Shown: piece by piece, positions 32,784-45,017 of the stretch
How the letters are laid out: each line of letters starts with the position of its first letter
How positions within the stretch are numbered: the stretch's first letter is position 1
DNA from: Mantis religiosa
Lineage: Eukaryota > Arthropoda > Insecta > Mantodea > Mantidae
Direction of reading: 5' to 3'
Length of the DNA stretch: 64,000 bases
NCBI GenBank assembly: GCA_030765055.1
Contig: CM060953.1
Span: forward strand, 75,368,836 to 75,432,835
Translations under genes and position numbers: made by a program
The notes under the pieces: generated by a model
Databases searched by the model: none
What the model saw: the letters and a program-made list of their open reading frames with translations, nothing else
What the model was told of the DNA's origin: nothing

Positions 32784-33840
32784 GTGTACCGCGACAGAGA
32801 TGAACGATCATCCAACCCATACGAGGAAATTATGTGAGCACTATTTGGTACACCCTAGTTATGATCACTGCCTATCGTAGCTCCTCACTCTCCTCATGAT
32901 GCTGAGCGAGCAGCAGTCCTATACCCGAGACTTGAAGTCCATTACGTCATGAGTGGGAGTCAATCTCGGTCACATAATGTGGCCGGAAACCAAAGCTCCA
33001 TATGGCAATTCATTGCGTCACATTAAATGCATTTAATGAACATGTTTCGTGATGATGTTGTTATGCTTATACCTCTCGTCAGAATCTTTTTTGTACTCAC
33101 CTTATTGCCTAATTTACAAGAGACGCTCAACAATACACACAAGTAAAGGTACAGAAATAAACTGTTATTGCCGTTACTTGGCATGCAATGCGGTCATTAT
33201 AATCTCTACTATGAGATGGTGTGATTCTATGCGGAGTATCCATATAACTTGATCATTTGGGAACTGTAAAGGATATGTAAATACAAGACCAGGCTTTGGA
33301 TTTAGTTAGTTGCAATATTCTGACGAACAAACTTAGGTCAATGCCATCGCACAGTTACCCTTTCCACGGTCTAATTAGTTGAAAGATACGCAAAACAATA
33401 TCACGATGGTTTATTTGTGAAAGCAGGTACTGGCAACTAAACGATTCGCGCTTTTGCTGTTAACAGTAATATAATAAATAGGGACATTTTGCTGCGCTTT
33501 AATTTATGTAAGAATGTGTTTCTTTTCATAATAGTTATTTTTAGACACAAATCCCAAAGAAAATCACCTATTTTCGGACAAAATTTGGGACACACAGCTT
33601 TCTTGAGAAAATTAATGACTATGGACAAGCATATTAAGTGAAATACAATAATGTGCATTTTCCAATTTGTTTTCATCAGCTCAATAGTGATACTTAACCA
33701 TACTATGCTTAATAGAGAGTTTTTGCCATAGAGTGTTTTCTGATACTGTATGGGCTATTGTCATGTGGTTTGAATACGGACATTGCAGGGCATGTTACTG
33801 AGTCAGGGTTTTTGCATAAGTCATTGGATACTGTAAGTTA
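32784..33840. other. Unannotated spacer
   Basis: No recognised feature. Confidence 0.4.
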
Positions 33841-33849
33841 AAGTAATGA

Positions 33850-34460
33850 GCAATTACTTGATACCGCAGCATTCGGGGGCATCGATGATGAGTTATTGGA
33901 AGATATGATAATTCATAGTAATAACAGACAAAGAAATATCATCCAATGAGGCGTAGCAATTCAGAGACTAGATTTAAATCAATATACAGATGAAGAATGC
34001 CGACTCTATTATCGTTTTGATAAAATGGGTCTACGACTTTACATATATCGGCTAGAATTGTAACAAGAACGATAGTATATTATAGGTAAGTTTCAATAGC
34101 AATTTACATCGTTCGTATGGATATATATATATATACACACACATTAGGTTATGTTGTAGTGACAGTACATTTACTATTTCAGGAGTGGAAGGTTTGTGCA
34201 TATAACTTCGGAGCTTAGCATACCAAACAGGCTGTCAGATTTGGAAATAGTTTTTGGCATATCTTCTTCACATCTATTAGGAATAGCCAATGCATCGATA
34301 TATATATAATTTATAGAAATAAAGGGCACTTATTAACAAATCTTGCTAACCTAACATGGCTTGACAGAAATAAATTGCAATATTATTCACATGCTGTATC
34401 ATTAAGGCAAGCACCTATAGCAAATTGTTGGCATGAGAAGGTGATGCTCCTTTATTGTAC
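33850..34460 (+). pseudogene. PIF/Harbinger-type transposase (HARBI1-like) remnant with an intron
   Basis: Nuclease-type DDE transposase of the PIF/Harbinger superfamily, N-terminal half. Exon 1 (about 33877-34084) reads LDLNQYTDEECRLYYRFDKM, the usual DEEFR.RYRF.K start. A consensus intron (GTAAGT at 34085, CTATTTCAG ending 34182) follows. Exon 2 gives LRSLAY, a frameshift, then NRLSDLEIVFGISSSHL, GHLLTNLANLTWLDRNKLQY and SHAVSLRQAPIANCW, which match the conserved PNR..DLE..FG and GAP..NCWGFIDGT blocks. Similarity stops just before the first catalytic aspartate. Four or more stops or shifts. Ends of the element not found. Confidence 0.75.
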
Positions 34461-35079
34461 GGAAGGTCATTTTTTCCCCCAGTTGCAGCTACCACATTTG
34501 CAACTATTTTTTTCCATACAGTTGGATCTTCATATGGATTGGTTGGCATCAATATTAGATCATTAATGGTAAAGCGTAATCTTTCTTGCGGTATTTTGTA
34601 AGGGAAATGCTAACCGGGAAGTCTTACGTTAAATGGTGAACTATAACGTGTCCGGTTATCGCTTATCTGTTGAGAGTAAACCTGCGCATGTGCAGAACAT
34701 CGCTCACGTGACACTAACGTTTACGGTAACTGCCAAGAATATGGACAAGAACTCGCTAATATTACATTAATAAATACATAGGCAATCTGTAGACTGATTG
34801 GAAGCTATTGCTCTATTCTTCTTGTTCAAATTTGCAATGGCTGCTTAATTGTTAACTTTCATAAGGCAAGGTTAGAAAATGTCTACCATGGTCAAATTTC
34901 AATGATATATCCTTCACTTTCCGTTCAGTAGCTTTAACCAACCCAACTACCATAACAGCATGAGACTCAGGAAATATTACCCCTAAATAATTACCATTTA
35001 TTGACCTAATAAGTGACCAAACTGGTAGCCTGAGACTTATTGTACTCAGACAGTGTAAGTTGCCATGGGATTTGTGCTC
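34461..35079. other. Spacer; possible second Harbinger frame on the minus strand
   Basis: The minus strand at about 34430-34580 gives NPYEDPTVWKKIVANVVAAT after frame adjustment. It might be part of an accessory MADF/Myb-like protein, but this is only suggestive. Nothing else recognised. Confidence 0.2.
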
Positions 35080-35182
35080 GGTATGTTATGGTAGTCCAGT
35101 TGGATAGAAACCAGAAATGAAAACATAAGATTCATGATTCAAATTCCGGTTATGGCTTTTAATTTTTCAATCTGATTCTCCT
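35080..35182 (+). mobile_element. SINE-C copy 6 (diverged)
   Basis: TTATGGTAGTCCAGTTGGAT (decayed A box), CATGATTCAAATTCCGG (B box) and the end TTTTAATTTTTCAATCTGAT.CTC. Confidence 0.6.
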
Positions 35183-35701
35183 TTTTCACTAGGTTCATTT
35201 ATTTCAGTAATACTCTTTAGACATATTTGCTTCTAAACAAACGTTTATTGTTAGGAGAAAAAGGAACTTAACCCACAGCAATAATAATAAAATGTGAAAC
35301 AATATTTGTGTAGCAATTGCATTGGTGAGTTCACTAGTCGAAAACGGAGATCATGACATTGAAAGCCTTTTTTAATAAAAGATTTATCTACTATCGCTTT
35401 TTTGTTTGAGTACCGTGTTATTACTATGGATGTAATTGTATATTTTCTGGTCAATCATTTGCAATAAGCTGATACATTCAAGTGATACGTTTGTTGCTTC
35501 GTACGATAGAACTCATATATTTGAATTTCTTCATGTACATGGGGATATTTTAGTGTCACAAAAATTCTCTAGCCATTTTTATTAAAGTACCCTATGCATA
35601 TATACTTAAATAAGAAATGAGACGTATGCCTTGAACTATTATAAATAGCATCAGAAGTCCTAGATTACTTTTGCATAAATGATAAACCGTAAGAGATGGA
35701 A

Positions 35702-35973
35702 CCTTAGCAACACAGGCCGCGCCGTGGCTCAGTGGTTGGACCGCTTGGCTCTCACCAAGGCGGCCCGGGTTCGATCCCAGGTGACCGTAAAGTGAGATTT
35801 GTGGTGGACAACACGGCGCTGGGGCGGGTTTTCTCCGGGACCTCCGGTTTCCCCTGCCATCTCATTCCACCGGTGCTCTATCTTCTCATGTATCATAGTT
35901 TGTCACCACCTGTGGTGCCGTATGTAGTAAAAGCGGGCGTTAAACACTACACATTTCATTCCTTAGCAACACA
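35702..35973 (+). mobile_element. SINE-A copy 2 with 13-bp target duplication
   Basis: The insert 35715-35960 (246 bp) lies between exact CCTTAGCAACACA copies (35702-35714, 35961-35973). A box TGGCTCAGTGG, B box GGTTCGATCCC, conserved body and the end AAGCGGGCGTTAAACACTAC. The intact TSD shows the family moved by retroposition and that this copy is fairly young. Confidence 0.93.
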
Positions 35974-36317
35974 AAAGATGTAGTTATCGTTAAAAACACA
36001 TAATCGTGCCAAATATATTTTTGTAGGATTCACCATTTCCGAGATATACCTTGTTTCAATTTTGCAATACTTATGCTTTTCTTATATGGGAAGTAGGTTA
36101 TCCTTTTTCCTTTAAGCTTTTTTCCTCTTACCCTGGTAATGCAAATAGAGCAAAATTTCAAAGCCATTACTTGGCGAAACACTTCAGTAAAAGCTTCTCT
36201 ACAAATACAGTGCGATCCATATAAACCTGAACCATTTCAATAGTTCATAACTTTTGAACCAATGATAGGATACACGTGCAACTTTGGTAGAATATAATAC
36301 ACAATTGGGAGATTACA

Positions 36318-37508
36318 TTACACTATTTACATATTCTTCTTCACTTCATGATATAGGCAATCAAGTGCCTGTTCCGCCTTCGAAGTCCTCCAGCCATCGT
36401 TTCCTGGGTCTGCCCACTGATCTCCTACCTTTAGGATGATACTGTAATATTTGTTTTGTAAGTCTATTATCTGGCATTCTTTCAATATGTTCCTTCCATT
36501 TAGTTTGAGATCTTACCATTCATACTAAAAATGTCCAGCTCTTCTCTTATATTTTCATTTCTTATTAAGTCCCTCTTCATGCATCCTTTCACACTTCTCA
36601 AGAATTCCATTTATGAAGCCTGTATTTTACTCTGTTGTTTTTTAGTTAACGTCCAAGTCTCACTTCCGTATGTCAGTATAGGTAAAGCCATAACTTTGTA
36701 GAACTTTAATTTTCTTTCTTTACGTATTTTGTTTCTAAATGTTCTATTTATTGTTCCACACACTCTTTGAAATTTGCATATTTTATTGTAGACATCATAT
36801 TCCTTGTCATAACTAACATCAGTTCCCAAGTAGTTCAAATGGCTTACCTGTTCAACGCAACGATTATTTATAACTATTTTTGTTCTAATTGGCTCTTTCC
36901 CAATGAATGCCATTACCTTTGATTTTATAAAAGAAATTTTCATATTATATTGATTACGAAGTTCACTACGTTTAAAAATAGATTTTTGCAGGGCAGACTC
37001 GCTATTTTGTATAATATCTAAGTCGTCAGTAAACAATAAAATATTTAAAAAGTTTTTATTTGAAATGTTAAAACCTACATTCACTAGCTGCTTCCATTTG
37101 CACACTAGGTCGTCAGTATAAACACTAAAAAGTGTAGGTGATAAAGTACACCCTTGTCTGACACCCCGATTAGTAAGAATTTTTTTAGAAATTTTACCAA
37201 TGTTCCTCATATTTATTTTTGTTTGGAAGTAGAAGCATTGTATCATTTTTACTAATTGTTGTGGGTATCCTCGTTCTTCAAATATTTGCCACATTTTGCA
37301 TCGGTTTACCCTATCGAAGGCTTTTTCAAAGTCAACAAACGCCATATGCGTTTCTTTATTAAACTCCCTATGTTTTTCAATTAGTTGTTTAACAATAAAA
37401 ATGTTATCTACACAGGATCTGCATCTTCTAAATCCACTTTGTTCTCCCGAGAGAAAACATTCAGCTATATTCTGCAGCCTTTTGTTTATTATTTTACACT
37501 ATTTACAT
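36318..37508 (-). mobile_element. LINE insertion, 5'-truncated, with 15-bp target duplication
   Basis: The insert 36333-37493 (1161 bp) lies between exact copies of TTACACTATTTACAT (36318-36332, 37494-37508), a sequence belonging to the host element. The LINE's 3' end (GTGAAGAAGAAT) is at 36333. Its truncated 5' end, inside the RT domain, is at 37493. It inserted after the IS630-like copy was already in foldback form, because the host structure is otherwise identical to copy d. Confidence 0.93.
36345..37493 (-). pseudogene. LINE reverse transcriptase, 5'-truncated
   Basis: The frame is open from the truncation point at 37493 down to 36611. In order: IAECFLSGEQSGFRRCRS, motif A MAFVDFEKAFDRVNR (about 37300-37345), motif B NRGVRQGCTLSPTLFSVY (about 37120-37170), motif C LLFTDD (usually FADD, about 37020-37040), thumb KVMAF and LNYLG, and the C-terminal region ALPILTYGSETWTL. 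A stop at 36611 and shifts break the last part, EFLRSVKGCMKRDLIRNEN and YHPKGRRSVGRPRKRW. Endonuclease absent through truncation. Same family type as 1-922 but a diverged lineage. Confidence 0.93.
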
Positions 37509-38069
37509 CTCAGATAAAACGTTGGAAGTGTCCTCCATCAGCATCTGTACTTGTTTGCACTGTCTCACCATATTCTCTGAAGCTTTACGGAGAGTATCCT
37601 CACAAATGTTAATTATTTCGGTTCGAATGGATTCCTTGAGAACATCAATTGTCCGTGGCCTATTTGTTCACTCTATTTTTTAGACACCCCCACAAGAAAA
37701 AGTCCGGCTTGGTTAGTTCAGAGGATCTGGGTATGCCACAAACCTTTTGAAACTATTTGATTATCAAGGAAACTGATTACAAGTTCCATGGTGTCATTAG
37801 ATGTACGGCACGTTGCTCCATTTTGCTGGAAATAACCTTCTCTCAGTTCGATATCATCTCCGTAAAACTTCAGAGAATACGGTGAGATTGGTGCAAACAT
37901 GTATAGATGAAGGTGGAGGACACTTCCAACATTTTCTCTGAGATGTAGGTAAGTAGTGTAATGTAATCTCCCAATTGTGTATTATATTGTTTCAAATTTG
38001 CACATGTCTATTATTAGTTCAAAAGTTATGACGTATTGAAATAATTCAAGTTTATATGGATCGACAATA

Positions 38070-39075
38070 TTTACCTCTACAAACATGAACTAAATAAATG
38101 ATTAGGTTTTGTAAGAACTTTTGACGAATGTAGAGAGATTCATGTGAAAGTAACATTCGGATTTTATGTATAGTTGTCATAGTATTCTTCAGATGTTTTA
38201 TGTTAATATTGTTTGCAATTTCAGCATACGTTTATCCCATTATCTCTTTCTAATCAACGCTAAATTAATTAAGATATTTTGTGAATTGCTTTAAACTTAT
38301 TTTGAAGCAGCGTTTATATCACTTTCAGAGACGTCGGCGTTTTTGAAACAATCCAAGAATTTCTTTTAAATTAAAAACAGAATGCAGCCAAGTAGTAAAG
38401 ATGATAAACATGCTTGTATTGAACTACCAAGTCTATAAATAAAACTAACATTTTAACTGCGACTATAGATTTTTAGCAACATTGCATTTAAAATTTATTT
38501 CTGTAGAACAAATGATTACATTACTGTAATGTTACGTTTAGAAAATCTATCAAATACTCATTTCGAGTATAACAGTACGCCAAACTCGTTAACGTGGGTA
38601 ACGTTATTGAAAACTGGTAACAATAAATGTTATGAAGGCCAGTGATGGTCCACACATCAATTACTGGTGACGCATGCATCTGCTGTAACAAGGCTATTGT
38701 GCGCTTGACGGCATTTTTGGATTAAAGCATTGTTAAATAAAAAACATTCAATTGAAATACAGTGTTCGGTGGATTGGAAGGCTCGAATGATGTAATCGTA
38801 ACGTACGTATATCACGGCAGATGGTAGTTCATGCGTGGTTCAAATTTCATCTTCTTTTTCATTTCATCATTTGAATCGTTCCATTTTTACGGAAAATTCA
38901 TTTGGAAAGTCGCTGATTTCAAAAGATCAGACAGAACGCTATGCAAGTATTGGTGTATTTATTTCCGCCTCTTTCGTAGGATGCTTCCCTCTCAGCGCCG
39001 TTGATGTGGAAAGGCAGGCCAGCAGAACACATTTGCTGATACTTCCACTAAAAACTGACTGCAACACAAGCTGTC
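38070..39075. other. Unannotated spacer
   Basis: A 95-codon frame at 38835-39122 overlaps the next element's TIR and shows no known motif. Confidence 0.4.
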
Positions 39076-40263
39076 TACAGGTTGTTTCAAAACGACGCCG
39101 AAAGATTATAGCCGTTGCGTAGTTTGTAACTTAACTAGTCCAAATTTCGGTTTCGCAGCTTCAAAGTTATGTTAGGTATAATTTTATGTAGCATTAAATA
39201 TTACATGATTTTGTGATTAGGCAGCGCAGGAATCACTGGTGTGCGAACCTCAAAAGTTGTTATTGGGACGCACTGGACACGAAAACAAAAGCACTATCTC
39301 TTACTCTTTATCATTGACCCTAGCCTGCATTTCAGTTAATGGGGAAAAGGGCAGTTATTTGTGAAAAAAGTCGACTAATAACTCGGACAGTTGCAAGGTT
39401 GCTCTTCAGTGTAAAACTACACATTCCACCTTAAGAGGGAGGATTTTTCGCGTACTTAGACAGCAATTCCAAGCAATATGTAGCGCTATACGAACCCTAA
39501 AACGACGGATATGGTTTTATTGGATGGAAAAGCTGAAGGGAGTTCAACGAACGCACGATTAATTTAGTTGCATTTAAAGTATGAATTGTAAAAATAGTTG
39601 CATCAATGATAATATTTATTTGTTTAACTTCAGAGCATTTTGTTATGATTTTAACTGTACAGTACTTTCAACCACTTACTATAAATGTCAACAGCTTCCT
39701 TTTCAGTTTCAAATGCGTTATTTAGTACTATCAAACACGTGAAATAAAATGCTCGTATCATTGTATAAGCCATTTAGCTTTGGTTAATTTATCTACAATT
39801 ATTGATGTGGTTTTCTGTTCCGTTTGTCATTTAGTGCTTCCATCCTCAACCTCACTAACATTAGCTTCCCTTTAAAAGGTATAAGTTGTATGTTCACCAG
39901 CGTATTTGCTATCATGGACTGCTTTAACGGAATTTTGGAACACGCTAAATACTCATAAGCAATAATTAAGCAATAGCTTCTTTATTGCGGTTTCATAAGC
40001 CAAAGAAATTCTTAATAGTAGCAAGCTTCTGCGGAGTATGCCGTTTTGTTTACACTTACAGCACGCGGCACGCATGTGACCTATACCTGCGAACTCCGAC
40101 AGCGTGAGGCACGCGTCATTGTTCCTGTCACTGCTTAATCCACACTCATTCCGGAGCATTTTTCTGCAGCTCTGTTGGCAGTAAAAACTATCCATATGTG
40201 CCACATAGAAGCTGAGCAACTACTTCTATATATTCGTTCGGCGTCGTTTTGAAACACCCTGTA
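39076..40263. mobile_element. 1.19-kb TIR element, unclassified
   Basis: Termini TACAGGTTGTTTCAAAACGA (39076) and, reversed, TACAGGGTGTTTCAAAACGA (ending 40263). They match over 27 bp with one mismatch and both begin with TA, so a TA target duplication is likely. The ends are nearly identical although the interior holds no recognisable transposase. The only longer frame is an 88-codon minus-strand ORF at 39953-40219 next to the right end, with a Cys-rich stretch (MRAACCKCKQNG). Probably a non-autonomous DNA transposon. Confidence 0.75.
39953..40219 (-). CDS. Unassigned Cys-rich ORF inside the 1.19-kb TIR element
   Basis: 88 codons starting 18 bp inside the right TIR. Contains FYCQQSCRKMLRNECG and AACCKCKQNG (nine cysteines in all). 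No family recognised. It could be an internal piece of the parent's 5' region or chance. Confidence 0.25.
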   Translation of the reverse strand: MLSFYVAHMDSFYCQQSCRKMLRNECGLSSDRNNDACLTLSEFAGIGHMRAACCKCKQNGILRRSLLLLRISLAYETAIKKLLLNYCL

Positions 40264-40726
40264 TACAGAAGCATGTTCATTCCTCAGTACTGTCCACTTG
40301 TATAGTGATGCACAACCATAATTTCTAATTTAGTATATGCCTATGTGACCTATTAAAATATATTTTCTTTGTCACTTCCTCTTTCTCTTGTAACTTATTC
40401 TTTGAATACAATTTTATAAAAAAAAAACGCTGTTATAACAGCTACAGTGACAGTATTGTGGGTGAATGATTAGGTTTACGATAGGCTTTCCAAACTTCGT
40501 AATTAAGTTCAGCATCTTTAAAATACCTATATCACATAAAGGTTTTCAGAAAGACGAGAACTACTACATATCTCGAGAACTATTTACTTATGTTTTCTTA
40601 AAATACAGATTTTTCTCAAAAACCTTTATAATGATTTCCATTAAGTAAAATATATGCTTAAGATGTAAAGAAATGAAGCTTCTGACAATGAATTAAACTA
40701 AGTATTAAGCATAACTAAACACTACA

Positions 40727-41180
40727 GCAACACAACTTGACTATTACATATCTTATTTACAAACCTTTGGGACCGGTTTCGAAACAATTCTGTTTCATTT
40801 TCAACCTGTCAACTTGACACTGACACATTGACAGGCTGACCTTGGCCACTTGGAGAATTTGAAGAAAAGCTCCCTATCTTACTGCCATCTACCGGGGACA
40901 ACACAAACTTATTGATGACATCTACTTGTGGAATATCAAAATTCATCACGCGATATTTATTTTTCAAAATAAACATTTTCTCCCAAACCATTAAATCTAT
41001 AGGTTTGATCATTTGTTTCAATAATTTAACTTCTGGGTATATTTCATGTTTAGATCACCAAAAATGATCAGCCACTGCCGATTTATATGTCTGTTTATAT
41101 TTAATATTTGTGAAATGTTCCTTCGCTGTGGTTTCTAAATTACGTATGGCCCTACTACTAAATCTTATCGTATTCTAAAA
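40727..41180 (-). pseudogene. Penelope-like retroelement, endonuclease end and 3' tail
   Basis: Penelope-like elements encode an RT followed by a GIY-YIG endonuclease. The minus strand reads RNLETTAKEHFTNIKYKQTY, KSAVADHFW, a stop, then EIYPEVKLLKQ, WEKMFILKNKYRVMNFDIP and NKFVLSP. This is the C-terminal pattern of GIY-YIG PLE proteins (arginine helix, K.S..A.H, later E and N). After the stop at 40809 comes GAAACCGGTCCC (40770-40781), a motif often seen near PLE ends. RT not present. Confidence 0.6.
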
Positions 41181-41467
41181 AATTATGTAGAAAATGTAAA
41201 AAGAAAAATGTAGTATTTTTTCTAAAATCGAAAAAATTTCAGATAACAAAAAATATTGTATTTATCAGGTTAACTGTTTAGAATTCTATAAGATTTACAT
41301 TGACCCTGGTTTCTGATTGCGACGACGGAGCGCACCACGTTTATTGGCTGTGATTATACCTCTATAGAGAGATACAGCATTTTAAGGAAATATTGTGTAT
41401 CAATATCACATTACCGTTTGCATAGAAGGTATAACGAAATCAATATATCGCAGCGAAAGGCAAATGT
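41181..41467. other. Unannotated AT-rich spacer
   Basis: Nothing recognised. Confidence 0.4.
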
Positions 41468-41590
41468 ATTCACTGTCATAGCCGGATTTGAATCACTGAT
41501 CTGCTTTCTAATTGCTTTAAGCAGCTGAGTTACCATAGCAACTTGGCAACCGTAATTAAACTCTGAAGCCCCAAGACATAAGTAGTTTTG
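41468..41590 (-). mobile_element. SINE-C copy 4
   Basis: Minus strand: TTGCTATGGTAACTCAGCTG (A box decayed), GTGATTCAAATCCGGCTATG (B box) and ACAGTGAA. It lies head-to-head with copy 5, 50 bp away. Confidence 0.65.
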
Positions 41591-41639
41591 ACGCTGCAAA
41601 TCACCGTTGGGATATGTCAGATCAAAATGAATTTGAGGT

Positions 41640-41775
41640 CTTCTTGTGGTTTAGCAGGAGAAATAAGAGCCGGTTGGGAAATTTAATGTCATGTCGGCAT
41701 ATTACCACTTGGTTAGTGTGATCGTGGTTCAAATCCCGGCTATGGCATTGCATTTTTCGGTATCCTTTCGAAGAT
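41640..41775 (+). mobile_element. SINE-C copy 5, A box deleted
   Basis: Leader CTTGTGGTTTAGCAGGAGAA, AATTTAATGTCATG, then GGTTAGTGTGATCGTGGTTC, AAATCCCGGCTATGGCATTG and CATTTTTCGGTATCC. The tRNA A box is missing. Confidence 0.7.
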
Positions 41776-42224
41776 ACTAACTTATTCTGTACTCGGTTTA
41801 TACCGAGGATACAAATTATATATACTAAACTTGAAACACACATTAGAACACAGCTGTACAGTCTTTATAAGTGCAATGAAGTTTGACGAAAACGCAAATT
41901 CAGAAGACAGGCTTACCAATTCTGAAGTTACGTAAGCTAACTCACACAGCTGTAGAACCGTAGGCTTTCATTCCACACTAAAAGGCTTTCATTGGTGCTT
42001 TAACATTAATTGTTTTCCATCACAAGGATACTGAAGCATTAATAAACAGTTTTGAATTTATTGTTACAACAGCAATTTGCAAAAGAAAGGAAAGAAATAG
42101 GATAATGTTAAAGATGATGGCAGTGCACTAGACACTGCATTCTATAACATTGTCCATTACCAAAGTCTTTGTCAATGTTCACGTCATACCGATAGGTCAA
42201 GTGTTGTAAAAGGTTGGAGTTAGA
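41776..42224. other. Unannotated spacer
   Basis: Nothing recognised. Confidence 0.4.
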
Positions 42225-42480
42225 CAACGGACTAGCATACTGGACTTTCACATGGGTCTGTTGCGATTAGACACCTCTAGGATGAAGTGAAGGGACCGCA
42301 GAGAGGTGAAAAGCGGGAACAACGAAAAACTCGTTCCAAATACGCAGTCAACGGGGATCGAATCCGCGTCCTCTCGAATGTCGAACACACTGCGGTGTCA
42401 TCTCGCTCTGTCAATTGTGTTCGTCCAACACGGCTGTCAGGGTAGTACACTTTTTCTGCCTTAGCGAAGACTGGAACCAC
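42225..42480 (-). mobile_element. Possible SINE-G (tRNA-like head)
   Basis: Minus strand: GAGCGAGATGACACCGCAG (A-box-like), GGATTCGATCCCCG (B box) and G+C-richer flanks. The spacing between boxes suits a tRNA head, but no second copy in the window confirms a family and no TSD was read. Confidence 0.4.
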
Positions 42481-43199
42481 ATCGTCAGGAAAGGCCTACA
42501 AATGCGGAGGCCTAATTTGGTTATTCCCTTACTTTCTCCTATAAAGCCCATGTGTATCAACTAAGAACATCGCAACCCCACTGAAAAAATTTAAAAAGTG
42601 ATATTTTACATTTACGTGACCTTCTCTACCCACTCTGCACCAAACTACTCCTAGGAAAGCTTATTCGTTTATCTAATTCATATCAATTCAGTGCAAACTT
42701 TACCCAAACTTATATCACGTACTTTTTGTGGTTACTGAGAATAACAGAATATGCAGTTTTAAACAATTGTCGTTTTTCTAAGAAGGGATCCTCATGTGAA
42801 ACTTCTATTTAACAATTTAAGTCAATAATAAAGAATGTCTCGGAACTGACTAACGCCACAAAGAATTTATTAGACCTAAAGTGAATGACTGAACAAGATC
42901 TAAATATTTCTATCAGGATTTTTTTCTGTTAATGGTTTACAGGTTACACAATTCGTTCAAAATGAATAGAACTGCCCAGGCTATTAGCAAAAATTTAAGA
43001 TAATAACTTTATATGCCACGCAAATGTCTTTTGTATTTTAATCAAAATAATTTGATCTTTCTGAGGAGGAAAAGCCTTAAAACTTTCCATATAGGGTAAC
43101 GTTTGAAATGGGTAATTTTCTTTAAATTCTTTGTCTTTTCGTGTAAAATGCTGAAATTCAGTGCTTATCCAACATCTTGTTTTTGGGTTTTACCGTTCA

Positions 43200-43200
<1 letters not shown>
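42481..43200. other. Unannotated spacer
   Basis: Nothing recognised. Confidence 0.4.

Positions 43201-43202
<2 letters not shown>

Positions 43203-43253
<51 letters not shown>
43203..43253. repeat. (CA)n microsatellite
   Basis: About 25 perfect CA units. Confidence 0.97.
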
Positions 43254-43254
<1 letters not shown>

Positions 43255-43439
43255 CAGGGCATACACAAACGGATGGGCGGACTGAAATATTCTCCAGAAA
43301 TCCTATACTTTCATTCCAAGAAACCTCAAATGGTGTATTTACCCATAGGTGTAGGGCTTTTAAGCCCGGGTATTCCTGTATTGTGTGCTTCACATGGGAT
43401 TATGTTTGTCCTTGAGCATTACTAAGTGAGCAACCAGTC

Positions 43440-44785
<1,346 letters not shown>

Positions 44786-45017
44786 TAGATTCCTGGAAAG
44801 CAGTTTTGTAGTAGACTAAATAAAAAATACCAGTATGACTTTATTTTTCTGTTTACTTTGGACTGAAGGGATCTCTGAACCTCATTCCATTACATCCCGT
44901 ATGTCTTCTAGTTATAAACTATTCTGTAGTCACCATCTAAGCACCGTAATGTTAAAACTCTTATGACAATTATGACAATGCGTTGCAGCATGATACGTGT
45001 TTCAGCAAATTTGGGAT
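44786..45017. other. Unannotated spacer
   Basis: Nothing recognised. Confidence 0.4.

Larger units (their letters stand above)
36206..38069 (-). mobile_element. IS630/mariner-like foldback element, copy b, split by a LINE
   Basis: Ends TACAGTGCGATCCATATAAA (36206) and, reversed, TA..GTCGATCCATATAAAC (38069). Without the LINE and one TSD copy it measures 688 bp, matching copy d at 62836-63522 (687 bp). Minus-strand coding: block 2 DIELREGYFQQNGAT (here Asp to Asn) and the C-terminal region toward 37510. The right arm (about 37865-38066) repeats in inverse the C-terminal codons and untranslated end, starting at CTCCGTAAAACTTCAGAGAA. No full transposase. Confidence 0.87.
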
